Positions 5,257-6,500 of a stretch of DNA of 6,500 nt are shown piece by piece (positions within the stretch are counted from its first letter, which is position 1; every line of letters begins with the position of its first letter). The notes below the pieces were generated by a model that worked only from the letters and a program-made list of their open reading frames with translations, was not told the origin of the DNA and did not search any database. The position numbers and the translations under genes are program-made. The stretch is from Actinomycetota bacterium (GTDB taxonomy: Bacteria > Actinomycetota > Actinomycetes > Propionibacteriales > Propionibacteriaceae): positions 1-6,500 of the forward strand of contig JACRAA010000146.1 of NCBI GenBank assembly GCA_016213595.1, given 5' to 3'.

Positions 5257-6500
5257 AGTTGTCACCGCACTCGCTGACGACCGGCGGACGGGTCGATCCC
5301 CTCGGGATCGGCGCCGATGCTCCCGAGCTCGCATGGCGCCTCCCCGCCGGGCAACGACAGTGCGGCTACGAGATCGAGGTCGCCGAGGGATCTGCCTTCG
5401 CTCAGTCGTCGCTGCACTGGCGCTCAGGGTCTGTTGTTGGCGAGCGCCCGTTCGGAGTCGTCTACGCAGGCGCTCCCCTGCAACCTCGCACCCGTTACTC
5501 GTGGAGGGTCCGAGTCCTCGACGAGGACGCACCGTCGCCGTGGAGTGCCCCCGCGCACTTCGAGACAGGCCTGCTCGGGAAGGACCGGCTCACTGGCGAG
5601 TGGATCTCCGCTCCGTACGCAGGACCGGAGGACCGGCGCGTCCTGTACTTCCGCACGGAGGTCACCCTGCCAGACGGCGTCGCTCGAGCTCGCGCCTATG
5701 CCAGTGCGCTCGGCTGGTACAAGCTCTTCGTCAACCAGACGGACGTCGTCGGACACGCGCTCGTGCCGCGCTGGACACCGTTCGACGAGTCAGTGGAATA
5801 CCAGGTGTACGACGTCACCCAAGCCCTCCACAGCGGTGTGAACGTTCTCGGCATCGCAGTTGGCGACGGACGATTCCGAGGCGCACTCGGCGACGGGGGC
5901 TCCGGTGACGCCCGGTATGGGGATCGTCTTGGGGTCGCCGTCGAGTTCGACCTGGAGCTCCTGGACGGGTCACGCATGACGATCACCACCGACGACCGAT
6001 GGACCGTGGGTACGGGAGGTGTCCGTCGTGCCGATCCCATGCTCGCTGTCGAGGTCGACCTGCGGGTCGACCAGTGCAGGTGGCTCGAGGCGGGCGCGTT
6101 CTTGGAAGACGCCTGCGCGGCAGTGGTCCTGCCTGAACATGGCCGCCGTCTGATCGCGGAGGACGTCGAGCGGGTGCGCGACATAGCACGCCTGAGCGGC
6201 ACGATACGCCGAAGCCCCTCAGGAATGCAGATCATCGACTTCGGGCAGAATTCTGCAGGCATAGCAGCCCTGACACTCCGCGGCCGCCGAGGCCAGCGGG
6301 TCGCGCTGACCTACGGCGAGGCCCTCACTCCGGACGGCGAGCTCGACAAGGACTATTTGTTCGTCCGCTCACCCCGACGTCCCGGGCCAACGTTCCAACG
6401 CGACACGGTCACGCTCTCAGGAGAACCAACGCGATACTGCCCGTGGTTCACCATCAGGGGCTTCCGCTACGTTGAGGTCGAGGGTGCGGACGATCTCTCG
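5253..6500 (+). CDS. Alpha-L-rhamnosidase, GH78 (N-terminal 416 residues; gene continues past the window)
   Basis: An inverting glycosidase that removes terminal alpha-L-rhamnose from glycosides and oligosaccharides. The frame is open from 5253 to the last base. Residues about 10-106 form a fibronectin III-like module ending in RTRYSWRVRVLDED...FETGL (in the 80s to 107). About 115-290 is the N-terminal beta-sandwich domain of bacterial rhamnosidases, with GWYKLFVNQ (154-162), LGIAVGDGRFRGALG (199-213) and YGD (222-224). About 300-410 is the following beta-sandwich, with DFGQN (329-333), LTPDGEL and the conserved GFRYVEV (403-409). The catalytic (alpha/alpha)6 barrel and its acidic residues lie beyond 6500, so intactness cannot be judged; full-length family members are about 850-1100 residues. 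There is no signal peptide, so the enzyme is probably cytoplasmic. It probably belongs to the same operon, though after a 173-base gap. Aglycone or oligosaccharide preference cannot be inferred. Confidence 0.93.
   Translation, partial: MKLSPHSLTTGGRVDPLGIGADAPELAWRLPAGQRQCGYEIEVAEGSAFAQSSLHWRSGSVVGERPFGVVYAGAPLQPRTRYSWRVRVLDEDAPSPWSAPAHFETGLLGKDRLTGEWISAPYAGPEDRRVLYFRTEVTLPDGVARARAYASALGWYKLFVNQTDVVGHALVPRWTPFDESVEYQVYDVTQALHSGVNVLGIAVGDGRFRGALGDGGSGDARYGDRLGVAVEFDLELLDGSRMTITTDDRWTVGTGGVRRADPMLAVEVDLRVDQCRWLEAGAFLEDACAAVVLPEHGRRLIAEDVERVRDIARLSGTIRRSPSGMQIIDFGQNSAGIAALTLRGRRGQRVALTYGEALTPDGELDKDYLFVRSPRRPGPTFQRDTVTLSGEPTRYCPWFTIRGFRYVEVEGADDLS

Noticed and set aside
5231..5908. A + strand frame of 225 codons over the rhamnosidase start
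   Set aside because: Its translation is Arg-rich with no motif. The frame from 5253 carries consistent GH78 sequence to the window end.

Overview
The window is high-GC DNA with strongly GC-biased third codon positions, as in an actinobacterium. I suspect a plant- or soil-associated member of the Microbacteriaceae/Cellulomonadaceae type, but this is inferred from composition and gene content only. Every gene runs on the + strand, and the genes appear to form one operon for importing and hydrolysing glycosides. No promoter or convincing terminator is visible, so the operon starts upstream of the window and runs past its end.

Layout: (1) the last codons of an upstream gene (to 35); (2) a MalG-type ABC sugar permease (32-943); (3) a 95-codon remnant of a family-3 glycoside hydrolase (GH3), in which an N-terminal motif is joined in frame to a C-terminal motif with the whole catalytic middle missing (940-1227); (4) a family-1 (GH1) beta-glucosidase cut by an in-frame TAA at codon 420, in the middle of a conserved motif, with the rest of the gene intact to 2719; (5) an apparently intact 787-residue cytoplasmic GH3 beta-glycosidase (2716-5079); (6) a 173-base gap with no confirmed gene but with a 20-codon ORF behind a good Shine-Dalgarno sequence; (7) the first 416 residues of a GH78 alpha-L-rhamnosidase (5253 to the window end).

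How it fits together: the permease would bring in an oligosaccharide or glycoside. The rhamnosidase would remove terminal alpha-L-rhamnose, and beta-glycosidases would cleave the exposed beta-linked sugar. None of the hydrolase N-termini seen looks like a signal peptide, so hydrolysis is probably intracellular. A rhamnosyl-glucoside of plant origin is a reasonable but unproven substrate. Adjacent genes overlap by 4 or 8 bases at almost every junction, which suggests translational coupling. These overlaps are still present around the two damaged genes.

The most notable result is reductive decay inside this operon. One GH3 gene has collapsed to an in-frame scar and the GH1 gene has a nonsense mutation, leaving the GH3 at 2716-5079 as the only complete beta-glycosidase in view. 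I found no evidence of a wholly new type of system.
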